In this document: positions 22,896 through 33,840 of the stretch, piece by piece | How the letters are laid out: each line of letters opens with the position of its first letter | Position numbering within the stretch: the stretch's first letter is position 1 | DNA from: Leguminivora glycinivorella | Taxonomy: Eukaryota > Arthropoda > Insecta > Lepidoptera > Tortricidae | Direction of reading: 5' to 3' | NCBI RefSeq assembly: GCF_023078275.1 | Contig: NC_062973.1 | Coordinates: 7,098,926-7,162,925 of the forward strand | Length of the DNA: 64,000 bases | Notes under the pieces: generated by a model | What the model saw: the letters and a program-made list of their open reading frames with translations, nothing else | Databases searched by the model: none | What the model was told of the DNA's origin: nothing | Program-made: the position numbers and the translations under genes

Positions 22896-25176
22896 TACCC
22901 AAGTAACATTTTAGTGCTATAATTTTGGTTTTCGACGCCAAAAGGTACTATAGATGTCGTATAAAGGTTTTCGGCGTGACCGCCTGTCGTATAAAAGCCT
23001 CCAGTAACACCTTTTAGCTCTATAAGCTTATACCACTAAAAGGTGTTATTAGGAAGTGATGTAAACGTTTATATCACCATTTTATAGAGCCGCTATAGGC
23101 CTGGTCTATAACAGGATCAAATATGACTACTATAGATCTATATTATTGTATAATAGTGTTAGGAATCACTGCTATGCAATCAATTTGCGCTATTAAGGTT
23201 CCCGACAAGCCGCTATAGTTGTTGCGTTATACAGCTAAAAGGTGTTATTAGGAAGTGATGTAAACGTTTATATCACCATTTTATAGAGCCGCTATAGGCC
23301 TGGTCTATAACAGGATCAAATATGACTACTATAGAACAATATTATTATATAATGGTGTTAGAAATCACTGTTATGCAATCAATTTGCGCTATTAAGGTTC
23401 CCGACAAGCCGCTATAGTCGTTGCGTTATACAGCTAAAAGGTGTTATTAGGAAGTGATGTAAACGTTTATATCACCATTTTATAGAGCCGCTATAGGCCT
23501 GATCTATAACAGGATCAAATATGACTACTATATAACAATATTATTATATAATGGTGTTAGAAATCACTGTTATGCAATCAATTTGCGCTATTAAGGTTCC
23601 CGACAAGCCGCTATAGTTGTTGCGTTATACAGCTAAAAGGTGTTATTAGGAAGTGATGTAAACGTTTATATCACCATTTTATAGAGCCGCTATAGGCCTG
23701 GTGTATAACAGGATGAAATATGACTACTATAGAACAATATTATTATATAATGGTGTTAGAAATCACTGTTATGCAATCAATTTGCGCTATTAAGGTTCCC
23801 GACAAGCCGCTATAGTTGTTGTGTTATACAGCTAAAAGGTGTTATTAGGAAGTGATGTAAACGTTTATATCACCATTTTATAGAGCCGCTATAGGCCTGG
23901 TCTATAACAGGATCAAATAACCTACTAAAGAACAATATTATTGTATAATAGTGTTAGGAATCACTGTTATGCTATCAATTTGCGCTATTAAGGTTCCCAA
24001 CAAGCCGCTTATAGTATTTTTAGTAGTCGTATTTTAACAGAAATTAAAACCTAACTATACCACTATTTTGGGATATAGTGGCTTTGGAAAACACTGCTAC
24101 AGTATTTAACACTGTAGTAGTGATATGAATACCATTATAGAGCTATTTTGCTGTATAATGAAGTTTTCAGGATACGTTTATATAGCTTTGAAAAGCGTTA
24201 ATAGTCGTTTTCTAATGCCTTTTATATCTCATCGCCGTATACGTCACAATGACTCTTTTATATCACAGAACTGTGGAATAATGGTTTCGGTATCTCTTTT
24301 AAAACACAATAGCGTTATAGCTGAGTTTACTATATGTTTTATAATAAAAAAAACTGTTTAGAAGATCTTTCTATAGTATAACATTGAAAACAAGTATTGT
24401 TTTCTATATAAAGAACTTATAAGTTAAACTGGATCATAGTTAAAATCTCATGCAACCCTAATTGAATCCACAATGGCGGGCTTATGGCAGTGAATGCGTA
24501 TGATAAGTGACATAGTCGAACTATAAAAGCGTATGTTTTACTTCTTGGATCCATAGTAGAAACTATGGTGCCAATAATTTTATTGTATTAAATTATATTT
24601 ATTTATTTTATTCAAAACAGGTATAAATCGAGGGCGCAGTTAAAATACTCCATTAAACTAATATTCTTTTAACGGTAAAATTTCCATCGCATACCTTTTT
24701 GCAGTAATGATGGAATTATACGAAATCCAAATTATTTTGATTGACACTAAACTTCACAAGTTCACACGCCACTTTTCATAAAGTTCCTCGTTTAGAACAG
24801 TTTTTGTTAAATATTACACACATTAAATTATTTTAGAAATTTCATTCATTCGCATTAAAAGGGACGGCAACTGCTATTACAGAACAAAAAACCTGTATAA
24901 CGGAATCTCAAATGCTACTATAGCATAAATTGATACTATAATAGCGTTACTGTGTCCTCTATGTCAACAAATTAGCACAATAGACATCATCACATCACCA
25001 TTATAGACCTTAAACGTCACGGATGATACTGCTATAGCCCTATTATATCACTAAATGGCTGCATAATTGCGCCAAATCGGCTCTACAGTACCAATATAGA
25101 CTATTTATAGGACCATTTAATGTGATTTAATTTGGTGCTCTCGACCACTATAGGACCAGAAATTGTTACTTGGGTA
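22896..25176. mobile_element. 2.28-kb inverted-repeat element with internal satellite
   Basis: TA|cccaagtaacattttagtg at the left and ctggtcct-type...aaattgttacttggg|TA at the right form terminal inverted repeats (cccaagtaaca is shared exactly apart from the next base), with TA outside both. No long open frame exists inside, so it is non-autonomous or decayed. The left half holds a 199-bp satellite (23036-24010). The rest is peppered with ctatag/tataa words in loosely repeating phrases. The middle (about 24430-24880) is different and could be captured sequence. The superfamily is unassigned; TA flanks allow Tc1/mariner or others. Confidence 0.65.
23036..24010 (+). repeat. 199-bp tandem satellite, about 4.9 units
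   Basis: Units begin ctaaaaggtgttattaggaa at 23036, 23235, 23434, 23633 and 23832: exactly 199 bp each time. By eye units differ at only a few positions. Each contains gagccgctataggcctg and gacaagccgctatag. The last unit runs out at about 24010 (gccgcttatag). Confidence 0.95.
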
Positions 25177-25702
25177 TTCATGATAGGAGTCTGGAAGATT
25201 ATTTTCATAAAGAAATAAAATATCTCTTTATTAAACTAAATAAGTCAAATGCCTGCTCTTTCTCTCATTACCTGGGTCTAAAATGGTAGTTCTAATCAAA
25301 ATAGGTGTCCAAATCGAAGTCTTGGGATATAGGACAGTGACCGCCATTATAAATAGCTTATTATTAACGGCTTTTCGTCAATAAATCACTATTTTTTGAG
25401 CCAGGCAATGTTAGGCAGGGTGGGCAACGTTGCAGCTTTACGCGTAATCATTATTATTATCTTCCCGGACACCGCTTATATTATTGAAGCATCAGCGTTT
25501 CTACGAAAAGCTGTTCTAATCGTATTTTCCGTGAAGTATAAAATACAGATACATTTTATCTGTATTTTATGGTCTCTGGAATAACCTTGTTCTTAAAAGT
25601 TTGGTTTATGTCGTTTCAATGGGGAGATATTTATATTTATGTGCGTATATCTTTAATAAATGCAATGGGGTTCTTCAAAAAAGGAGTGTACAAGTTTCTA
25701 AT
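25177..25702. other. No recognised feature
   Basis: AT-rich, with a short imperfect run of attattattat near 25449. No element boundary seen. Confidence 0.3.
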
Positions 25703-25818
25703 GGGTCGGCAACGCGCACGTGACACCCCTTGAGTTGCAGGCGTCCATAAGTTACGGTGACCGCTTTCCATCAGGTGGACCGTATACCTGTTTGCCACCG
25801 AAGTGGTATAAAAAAAAT
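25703..25818 (+). repeat. LINE 3' end, copy 1 (family T)
   Basis: gggtcggcaacgcgcacgtg, ttgcaggcgtccataagtta, tttccatcaggtggaccgta and ttgccaccgaagtggtataa before an A run. The same order occurs at 57819-57935. It is a retroposon 3' terminus. Confidence 0.7.
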
Positions 25819-26268
25819 ATATCATCACAATTGCAGATGTGTACTTGTGTAGATTATCCGTCTATCAAAGAGGATATTAGGTATCAATTATGTGGTAGAG
25901 TCTGTGAAATGTATGGAGTCCAAAACATTCCTCGACCGATAAATACCTCAATATTAGAGTAACTGCCTTAGACTATTAGTTTAAAATAGCAGCGTATAGT
26001 AACTGTAGTGCCTACTCGTATACACCCTGTTTTTATTGAATTCTGTTAACTTTAGGCGAAGATTCTTTACATCAAATACAATTAATGTCTCTAAGAAACT
26101 AGCGTCTTAACTCTTGCGGTTATCGGGTTATTAAAAAAATAAAGATAATGACTGGACACGTGTGTGACAGCCTTTAGCAATTCCTAATGTTATTTGTTTT
26201 GACGTGTGCCGTCAATCAATTGACACTAACTTGAATGAAAATGATGAATTTTTTTTTGCAAATTTAAG

Positions 26269-26675
26269 TATAGTATGAATTTTCTGAGATGCACTTTTCG
26301 CTTTTGCCCTAATCTGTTAAACAAAGGCCTTTATTTCTATTATTCGCCGCGGTTAGCTCCCGTTTCCACAGCACGTGCCAAAGTCTCAGTGTAGTTAAAA
26401 AGCAACTATCATGATAGCAATAAGGTTCAAATCCATAAAAAGCCCTTTCGGAGATAACACGTTTTGTCATCTTCAAAAATCTACCTGCACACTGCAAAAT
26501 GTTTAATAAATTTAAACCTTATTGCTATCATGATAGTTGCTTTTTAACTACACTTGAGACTTTGGCACGTGCTGTGGAAACGGGAGCTAACCGCGGTGAA
26601 TAATAGAAACAAAGGCCTTTGTTTAACAGATTAGGGCAAAACCGAAAAGTTCATCTCAGAAAATTCATACTATAA
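26269..26675 (+). mobile_element. Family H long-TIR MITE, copy 1
   Basis: Arms of about 163 bp (26269-26431 and 26512-26675) start tatagtatgaattttctgag and run through cagcacgtgccaaagtctca and ctatcatgatagcaataagg. The central 80 bp (cctttcggagataacacg ...) is single-copy within the element. A second copy at 55641-56048 has the centre reversed, so it is simply inserted the other way round. Confidence 0.9.
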
Positions 26676-27452
26676 CTAAAAGTAATACATATACAGGGTG
26701 GTTCTTGATAATGAACCTAACGACGTGTCGAATTTAACGGAACAAAAAAAACACGGTGTATATGTAATTAAGTTATTTTAAGAAAACCCAATAAAACAGT
26801 GTACTTTCCTCTTACCAAATTATGTATTACATAACTTATTCGGTACATAATATTATAATACTCGTCAAACTGCAACATTGCATCTACATTGCATTGTGCA
26901 GAGAGTAAATACTGCATTGTGCAGAGGCTGGCAACCATAATATCCACACTGAGAAACCACAAACGTACAGTATTTGATAACTGTCAAAGCTGGATTGTGT
27001 ACAAATTAAAATAATACAACTACCTGTACTTCTATTATTTTAATTTGTTGAGATTTAAAATTGCCGCATAGTAGTCCATATTGTAAATTTGTTATAGTTA
27101 CTGAATTGATCGCTAGATGGCACTTTTTAAATTGTAAACTAGCTAACGGTATGTTTTCTTGCAATAATGGGATCGGGGGCATTTTCAAGGTCAAGTCCCT
27201 AGATTTCTGGTCAAGCTTTAAAAACAAAGTCATTAAACACCAAAACCTGTCGTCAGTCCCAAATATATCTAAATGTCCTCAAAACTCTTCTGCAATTAAA
27301 GCAGGCCCACGTTTTCATCTCCAAATGAACTATAATTAATTAGTTTCGGAAACGGTTTTTGCGGACGCGATTTAATTAGAAAAAGGACAGAGATAATTAG
27401 AAAAGAGTAAAAGAGGCTTTTCATTTTAGCCGTTTTAGAGATATCGTTATTA
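26676..27452. other. No recognised feature
   Basis: atacagggtggttcttgata near 26692 resembles one end of a mariner-type element, but I see no partner end. Otherwise AT-rich. Confidence 0.3.
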
Positions 27453-27805
27453 TACAGAGTGGGGCCTGTAACAAAGGCGAAGAATTGAACTATAGGCTAT
27501 TCTCCTTATACTGATCAACATTTGTTCAGTGACTTTTAAAAATTATGAAGTCTTTAAATTTTAAATTTTTTATACAAAATAAATATTAGCTTCAATGTAC
27601 GCCATTATTGTTGTCATTGACGTTGTCTGTCACACTTTAGACTTAACAGAATTCGCAATACATTACCTCTTAGAAAAAACTTTCAAGGGTGATAAAAATC
27701 AAAATACAAGTTATTTTTAAAAGTCGCCGAACAAATGTTGATCAGTATAAGGAGAATAGCCTAGAGTTCAATTCTTCGCCTTTGTTACAGGCCCCACTCT
27801 GTATA
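27451..27805. mobile_element. Mariner-like MITE with about 105-bp TIRs
   Basis: TA|cagagtggggcctgtaacaa at 27453 and its inverted partner ending ccccactctg|TA at 27803 pair through cttatactgatcaacatttg. TA flanks both ends. About 351 bp; the interior is AT-rich and non-coding. Confidence 0.85.
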
Positions 27806-27918
27806 GATCGATGACGGCAGAAGAATATGACACTTTTGTTTTATAAAGACGAGTGTCAAACTTTCTTCATATTTATTGACAATCACTTAAGATTGAAAGT
27901 AGTAAAGCGTGACCCTAA

Positions 27919-28169
27919 GGGCCACTGGCACAGTCACCGGTATAAATATGTGATTATTTCTATACCTTGTCACATTAACGTCTTGTTTGAAATGTCATAC
28001 GAAATTGTCAAACGATTTAAAGCGACAAGGTACATAAATCATCAGATCATCACTTATTTATGCCGGTGACTGCACCAAGGAAAATGGAGGGTTAACCCAC
28101 CATGTTACATGGAATTTGAATGTGGACAGCCCACTAACCCTGAGTTAAGTGGTTGGTGCAAAGTGGGCC
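27919..28169. mobile_element. Family A MITE, copy 2, split by a family B MITE
   Basis: Ends gggccactggcac and ggttggtgcaaagtgggcc, with taa outside both (27916-27918, 28170-28172), the TTA-type 3-bp target of PIF/Harbinger. The element is interrupted after its first 13 bp by the family B MITE at 27932-28071. Confidence 0.85.
27932..28071. mobile_element. Family B palindromic MITE nested in family A
   Basis: It begins agtcaccggtataaatatgt and ends acttatttatgccggtgact, with gcac on both sides (27928-27931, 28072-28075). The interior pairs through accttgtc / gacaaggt. The other copy is at 37549-37680. Confidence 0.85.
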
Positions 28170-28290
28170 TAATAGGCTTACGCGCCATGCGGAATTTGAT
28201 TAGAACTATTTTCTTCATACTTTACTCAACTGTCACTGCATACACCAAACTAACAGCACCTGGACACTGTTGAGCACTGGTACTTACATT

Positions 28291-28606
28291 ACCTAGGGCA
28301 GCCATTCTCAAAGTGTGCTCCGCGGACCCCTAGGGGACCTCTCTGGGGGCTCCGTGTGAATTTTGGGTACCTGATATGCAACTTCAACTCTCTTCCATAA
28401 AACCAAATATTCACCAATTGTTAAAAAAATAAAAAACTGCTTCATGTAATACCTCACATTAGAGAATCTGGTGATTAGATTTTACTATCATGATTGCTTA
28501 TTAAAATAAAGATTGCAATAAATAAAAAAATTAAGGGTTCCGTCAGATGTGTTACTTTCTAAAAGGGTTCCATGGGAAAATAAGTTTGAGAACCGCTGAC
28601 CTAGGG
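28291..28606. mobile_element. hAT-like MITE with 8-bp target duplication
   Basis: acctaggg occurs at 28291-28298 and 28599-28606, flanking a 300-bp element whose ends cagccattctcaaagt and agtttgagaaccgctg are imperfect inverted repeats. An 8-bp duplication and a CAG..TTCTCAAA terminus are characteristic of hAT elements. Confidence 0.9.
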
Positions 28607-28647
28607 TAAATCACCTCTTTTTATAAACGTAACACAGTATGTACTAC

Positions 28648-29077
28648 GTAATAATCAGAGGGCGGAATTGCTCATGGCAAAAATCAAACGTCAATAGAGT
28701 TGGAACGTTAAATTTTATCGACATTTTCAGCTATCGATAAAAACAGTCACCTTTTAAATTTCTGCTTTTATTTGACCTCTGATTAGCTATTCGACCATTT
28801 GATTTTGACCTCTTTGACTAGATTAAAAGTAAATTGTATAACATTTGATTACCATTTTTGTCACTAGTCCTCTTGCAAAAACGTTTGAAAAAAAAATGGT
28901 TAATCTAAAACGAAAAACAGTCAACAAATGGATAAAGAAGTATCCTCGTCTTACTTACGACGAAAACAACTCAATATACTGATAATTTCAGTTCAATCGA
29001 TAGTCGATAAAATTTAACGTTCCAACTCGATTGACGTTTGATTTTTGCCATGAGCAATTCCGCCCTCTGGTAATAAT
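28648..29077. mobile_element. hAT-like MITE with about 65-bp TIRs and 8-bp target duplication
   Basis: gtaataat occurs at 28648-28655 and 29070-29077. The element (414 bp) starts cagagggcggaattgctcat and ends in the reverse complement. The arms extend through tcaaacgtcaata and gttggaacgttaaattttat. No coding frame. Confidence 0.9.
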
Positions 29078-29746
29078 AATATGTCCAATGTCCCGAGGCA
29101 TCATCGCCCCTCAATCGTTATAATAGTACCCAAGATCAGGGAAGTTTACTCATTCACCGCCGCGTGGGTGTAAAATACACGATGTACATGATTCCATTAC
29201 TAAGATTTGCATTGACGTACTTACATTGTAAATCCAACACAGCAACGCAAACCATTTCCCAGTACTTAGCAAATTTAATCTTTATTCAACCACAGAATAA
29301 GCCGATTCCGAGGAGATTCTATAAATAGAAACTGTCATCCCCATAGCCTCGAATTTCAGTAGGTCGTTCAACTTCGCGAAAAGAAAAGTTATTTATGATC
29401 TTGGTTATCATATGATACTTCGCAGTGGGGAGTATCAAGTTAATTTGTTACCCTAGCCCGACACTTAGTCTTCTGGCTTTATCTTAAGCTGTCTTAGCGA
29501 GAGCCGTTTATTTCGGAGACGGAAGACATATTGCTTAATTACTCTATTCGTGGCTAGCAGAGCCTTGGTACGTTTGGTAAGTTTTTGGGGATTTAGAATA
29601 CGAATAAATTATTTAAACGACGAATCACTTCGAGAAAAGGTAAGTAGTGCCCTGCCGTTGCCCCCAGATTAGGTACTAGATAGCGAAAAACTATTGTACA
29701 AGCGGACATAATACCAAAAGGCAGTCACTTACCCAGTCGAACATCT
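29078..29746. other. No recognised feature
   Basis: Moderately mixed sequence with no convincing exon or repeat. Confidence 0.3.
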
Positions 29747-30223
29747 CATATTAATAAATTAAAACGGGACATAATCGCGTAAAACTTATGTTTTGCTGGA
29801 GTCAGGACCAAACCACTGGATTGAACTGCACAATCCCAAAGTCCTTTCAACTGAACGTCTTTACTATAGCAGGAAAGTACGTGAAGCGATTTAAATCAGG
29901 AAACATCGTAATTTCAATCAAAATGAAGGGCAAGGGATTTCATCTTCGTGGAATCCGGTGATTAGCAAGTGCAAACGTGAGAAAATTTCCGATCTCATAC
30001 CATCGGATGTCGTGAGCGTTGTATGTAGGCAAAATGGCAAGCGTAAAAGTGACTAATGACAATCAAGTGCGGGTAGTTCGAAAAACTCGTTGAGCTAGAA
30101 GATGTTGATATAAATCCCAGCCAGTCTACCCGTGACCACGGACATAATAACATGTCCGAAACGTCGGGTTAAATATAAACGTAAGTTTTACGCGATTAAG
30201 TCCCGTTTTAATTTAATAATATG
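29747..30223. mobile_element. Inverted-repeat element with gaaacgtcggg hairpin (family K)
   Basis: The ends are inverted repeats of about 45 bp: catattaataaattaaaacg at the left, and cgttttaatttaataatatg at the right. Near the right end, 30128-30169 folds as two stacked stems: acccg/cgggt outside and ggacat/atgtcc inside, the latter followed by gaaacgt. The ccgaaacgtcgg phrase is frequent in arthropod repeats and resembles the 3' core of minimal hammerhead ribozymes known from Penelope-like retroelements. Here the 5' core is not a clean ctgatga. No protein remains. Confidence 0.6.
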
Positions 30224-30550
30224 AGTGAAGATCGTGTTAGTTAAAATCAATATAATATATTATCTCATATTAAATACAGCAAAAGCACATAAAAATAAAT
30301 TAAACTTGGTATAATATTCAAGAATAACTTCGTAAACGCTCACATATCCGCAAGGGCCGCTCTGACCCGGAAAATTACTTGACAATGTAACGAAATGCCG
30401 ACGTGCTTTTCAGCGTCGGGTCTAAATTCATTAAACTTTGTAATTTGGACCTATTTCAGACAATTTCAGTGCGAGCTGGCATAACTTTCTGTATCACGCA
30501 ATTATTATCCTCTGAGTCCCTCTTGATCTTAAATCGGTTGAGGAACTTGA
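30224..30550. other. No recognised feature
   Basis: AT-rich; no open frame or inverted repeat. Confidence 0.3.
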
Positions 30551-30794
30551 AATAAGGCGTAGACAGTAGTTTTACGAAAGCGACTGTCATCTGACCTTCC
30601 AACCCAAAGGGTAACTATTAAGCCTTATTGGAATTATTCCGGTTTCCTCACGATGTTTTCTTTCACCGAAAAGCGACTGGCAGATATTAAATGACATTTC
30701 GCACATAAGTTCCGAAAAACTCATAGGTACGAACCATGGTTCGAACCTCCGGATTGAAAGTCGCACGCTCTAACCGCTAGGTCACCAGCGCTTT
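30551..30794 (-). repeat. tRNA-derived SINE
   Basis: The minus strand starts in a tRNA-like head with A-box-like tgacctagcggttagagcgt (plus 30765-30784) and an exact B-box core ggttcgaacc (plus 30738-30747). The body contains cgacttcttcg-unrelated sequence and the ggaaaccgg / aatcgtgag-type blocks (plus tccggtttcctcacgatg) shared with 17207-17366. Transcription by RNA polymerase III is expected for an active copy. The 3' tail is missing here. Confidence 0.8.
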
Positions 30795-32398
30795 CTAGGA
30801 CTAGGTTCTATCAGTGGTAAATCATTTGACTAGGTTCTTTTTTTTACCACTAATAAAAGGCACCCTCCGTATTCTAAACGACATTTACTCGCACTTAATG
30901 TGCACGCTTCAGTGAAGTGAAGTAAACACGAGTAGCAATTAAAAGTGAACACGTTGTCCTTATCTAGATAACTCGTGCATACTTGCCTTGGGCACGTGCT
31001 TAATTAAGTTCAACGTTGCCTGAAGCGCTAACTTAGCAAGGTGGCATTCACATTGCGAAAATATGATAATGACTTGACAAGAGTTGTACGAAATCCTTTT
31101 TTTTCGCTGCTAGTGTTTAGGTATGTACTATTTTATATATAAATAAAATATCAAAAAAATAAAGAACTCATAAATATTATATAATTCGAAGGCTGCAGCC
31201 CATAATCTCAACGGGAATGTGGTATTTATATATTTCCGTCCGATAATAAAACGAGGAATAACATTACATAGGAGCCTTTCCTTCCTCTTATTTCATATCA
31301 AAAATGACGCATTTTATCCATAATTCCAACAGGAATTTTGATAGGAGACTCTAAAGTGTACTAGTTACTTTCTTTGATGGACAACCGCAATTTCCACTAT
31401 GCTGCAAACCTGATAGACTAAAATTAAGCAATGTTCGAGTACACTAAGACGTACTACGATTGAATATCAAATCAACATCATATTCCGAAAGACCACCATC
31501 TGTACACCAACACCCCGTTATGACACAGAAGCGACCAAACTCTGTAATTAGGTCACCAGGGATTTGAAATTCAACGTTGCAGACATGATACTTGTTGCCT
31601 AATAACAGGAACAGTCTGTGAGGTCGTTACACTTTAGATACTTAGATTTATGGGTGCTAACTAAATTAAGGTATGTTCTCAAGGATTGAGGAACTCGACT
31701 CTAGAAATTCTAGAATAACAACCTATTAGCACTAGTAGAATGCTGTCATGAACCATGACGAATTACTAGCTGGGATAAAGCTAGGAAACACAAGTAGCAC
31801 AGCAGTTACAGCTGCGCTGTATAAGTAGATACTGTAGGTACAAATTAGGAACCTAGTGGTGTTGACCACTATGTTAACTTACATTCTGAAATAAGTTGTA
31901 CGGCAGATTATTTTTTAAATATTCTTACGTCGGAAGTTTTATTCAGGACTGTCATTAGTAACCCGGTTTATAATTATAATTAATATTATTTTGGAAGAAA
32001 TTAACTTTCTGAGACCACTTAACTTTCTGCTCAAAATCTCTAGCCTTATACACGTATTTTAAAATCATGACTCTTCTCGACGTAAGCTCAGGAAAATTAA
32101 GCATTTCCCGGATTTTCGCGTAAACCGCTTAAAGCTTCTTTATTTTTACTAAGGGGAATTCAACCTAATTGCGCTCCGAGGAAATACTTATAAAGAAAAT
32201 ATATTTTCATCGCGCAGATTTCTGCTAAGTGTTTGCTTCATGGTATGATGTATGAGAGACGGTTCAGAGTAAACTATTTCGAATGTGCTGCGTCATCGTG
32301 CAGACGCCATCAGATGTATCGCACTTTAATACGTTGGAAATAGAGGCGTGTTCGGATATTAGTGAGCGCCTTGCCCGCTCAGATGTATTTGAAGACTG
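30795..32398. other. No supported gene
   Basis: AT-rich. The facing 63- and 74-codon frames at 32264-32488 run into the MITE at 32401 and are repeat-derived. Confidence 0.3.
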
Positions 32399-32529
32399 TA
32401 CAGTCAACAACACAGCTGTGAACACAGACAAAGTGCCAAAAATATATATACACACCTTAATGTACAGGGAATAAAGTTCTGCATACATATATTTGGCGCT
32501 TTATATTCACAGCTGTGTTGTTGACTGTA
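32399..32529. mobile_element. Mariner-like MITE, TA target
   Basis: TA at 32399-32400 and 32528-32529. The ends cagtcaacaacacagctgtg and cacagctgtgttgttgactg are exact inverted repeats. 127 bp, containing aatatatatacacacc. Confidence 0.85.
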
Positions 32530-32954
32530 CGGTACGAGTGCTGAATGTCGGGCGGGTTAGGGTTTTATCAATCTATCTTCGAGACGAAGTGGATGAAATA
32601 CATAAGGTTAAGAATTAATAAACAGACCAGTGCAAATCTGAGGGTATTGAACCTTTCAGTGTCTTTATGAAGATTGAGTGCTCGCTTTTAAATCTCTAAA
32701 TTGATACAAGATTTTTTTTTTCTATAAGCCTAAGCCAATACAGCTTTACATTGGTTTAGACTTTAGATGACAGAGTGCTCGGAAAGTTTAAATTGATCGT
32801 TTTTAGTTCGCAATAAGTAACTTATTTATCTAATGTTTTTTTTTTGAAGGTGCAAAGGTACTAAATTATTTATTGCATAAATGAGTAAAACAAATAAAAA
32901 CTTATTTAAACTACTTAAAACTAAATACCTAACCTACTTATAAATAAAAAAATT

Positions 32955-33440
32955 GGCCTAAACGGTCCACGCTGTATAGCGATACTTATACGTTGCGCGA
33001 AATACTGGCCAGCCCTCTGGTCGCCTGAGGTCTCTATCAGGCGAGACGACAAATCCTTATAATAATGACGGGCACTGGGCCCCCATGGCCCCCATGGCCC
33101 CAAGGTCTCAACGCCAAACGCCGCAAATATGTAGCTGGTTCCTAGGGTGGCATATTTGCGGCGTTTGATGCTTTCGGCTGAGGATGCCGCAGCGCCAGCA
33201 GCAACGCTGGTGACCGGAACATGGGACGGCGCCAGTGTATCAACGCAAGTAGCGTCCCAAACTAGCGGCCGACCCATGCTCCAAGGCACCAGTGTCATAC
33301 CGTCAGGCCTCTTGCCGTCGTCCCTAGCCAGGCCGGTGGGCTCCAGGACTGCTGGCACTTTCGCGCTGACAAGGGCCCGACGGATAACATCATTGATACT
33401 GGTCTTAAATTTGATTCCAACACATAGTGGTGTGATTTGT
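32955..33440 (-). pseudogene. Retroelement protein C-terminal fragment (RPDG...WDAT type)
   Basis: About 160 codons are open on the minus strand, GC-rich against an AT-rich background. The order is PLCVGIKFKTSINDVIRRAL, then AVLEPTGLARDDGKRPDGMT, LVPWSMGRPLVWDATCVDTL, KRRKYATLG, FGVETLGPWGP, and GDQRAGQYFAQRISIAIQRG at the end. I recognise this order from C-terminal parts of predicted reverse-transcriptase-bearing proteins in many invertebrates. The RPDG...(V/T)WD.T arrangement is reminiscent of a PD-(D/E)xK nuclease, which is inference. A gpw unit is duplicated in frame (GPWGPWGP). Beyond residue QRG the frame is unrelated. It has no start codon of its own and is flanked by repeats, so it is a fragment. 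Confidence 0.65.
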
Positions 33441-33599
33441 GAATATATATTTTTTTATAGAAATAAATAAAGTAAATTATTACTGCATCTCTCATGCACC
33501 GGGTACGTGATAGTCCCAGCAGCTTGCTTCAGCTCATCTCTGGATATCCTGCCGGTACATTCTGGAGACACTGGAACTCTTTACATATGGGTTCTAGAG

Positions 33600-33840
33600 G
33601 CGTGGTGTATAATTTAATGTAAATATCGAAATAGATTGAATGATTTTAATTTGAATTTTTATGTTTTTTTACTTTTATTATGTTATTTAATGTCTGAATT
33701 TTATCTTTATTTTTATTTTTAATATTTTTAGTTTTTATTGACGATTTTTAATGTTTAAATTCTGTGCTTTTATGTTTATTGTAATCTATGGGTCATTTGC
33801 CTGAAATATATTTTTTTAATTTAATTTAATTTAATTGAAA
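33600..33840 (+). repeat. AT-rich LINE-like 3' tract with (aattt)n end
   Basis: tgtaatctatgggtcatttg and cctgaaatatatttttt precede four aattt/taattt repeats at about 33817-33838. This resembles a LINE 3' UTR and tail; no matching coding part is adjacent. Confidence 0.45.

Noticed and set aside
30730..30794. tRNA gene
   Set aside because: Only the promoter boxes of a SINE head; no paired acceptor stem, and the body matches other SINE copies.
32264..32488. Facing 63/74-codon frames as a small gene
   Set aside because: Half of each lies in a TA-flanked MITE, and no motif is seen in the rest.
33147..33470. 107-codon plus-strand frame
   Set aside because: It is the antisense shadow of the retroelement fragment on the minus strand.
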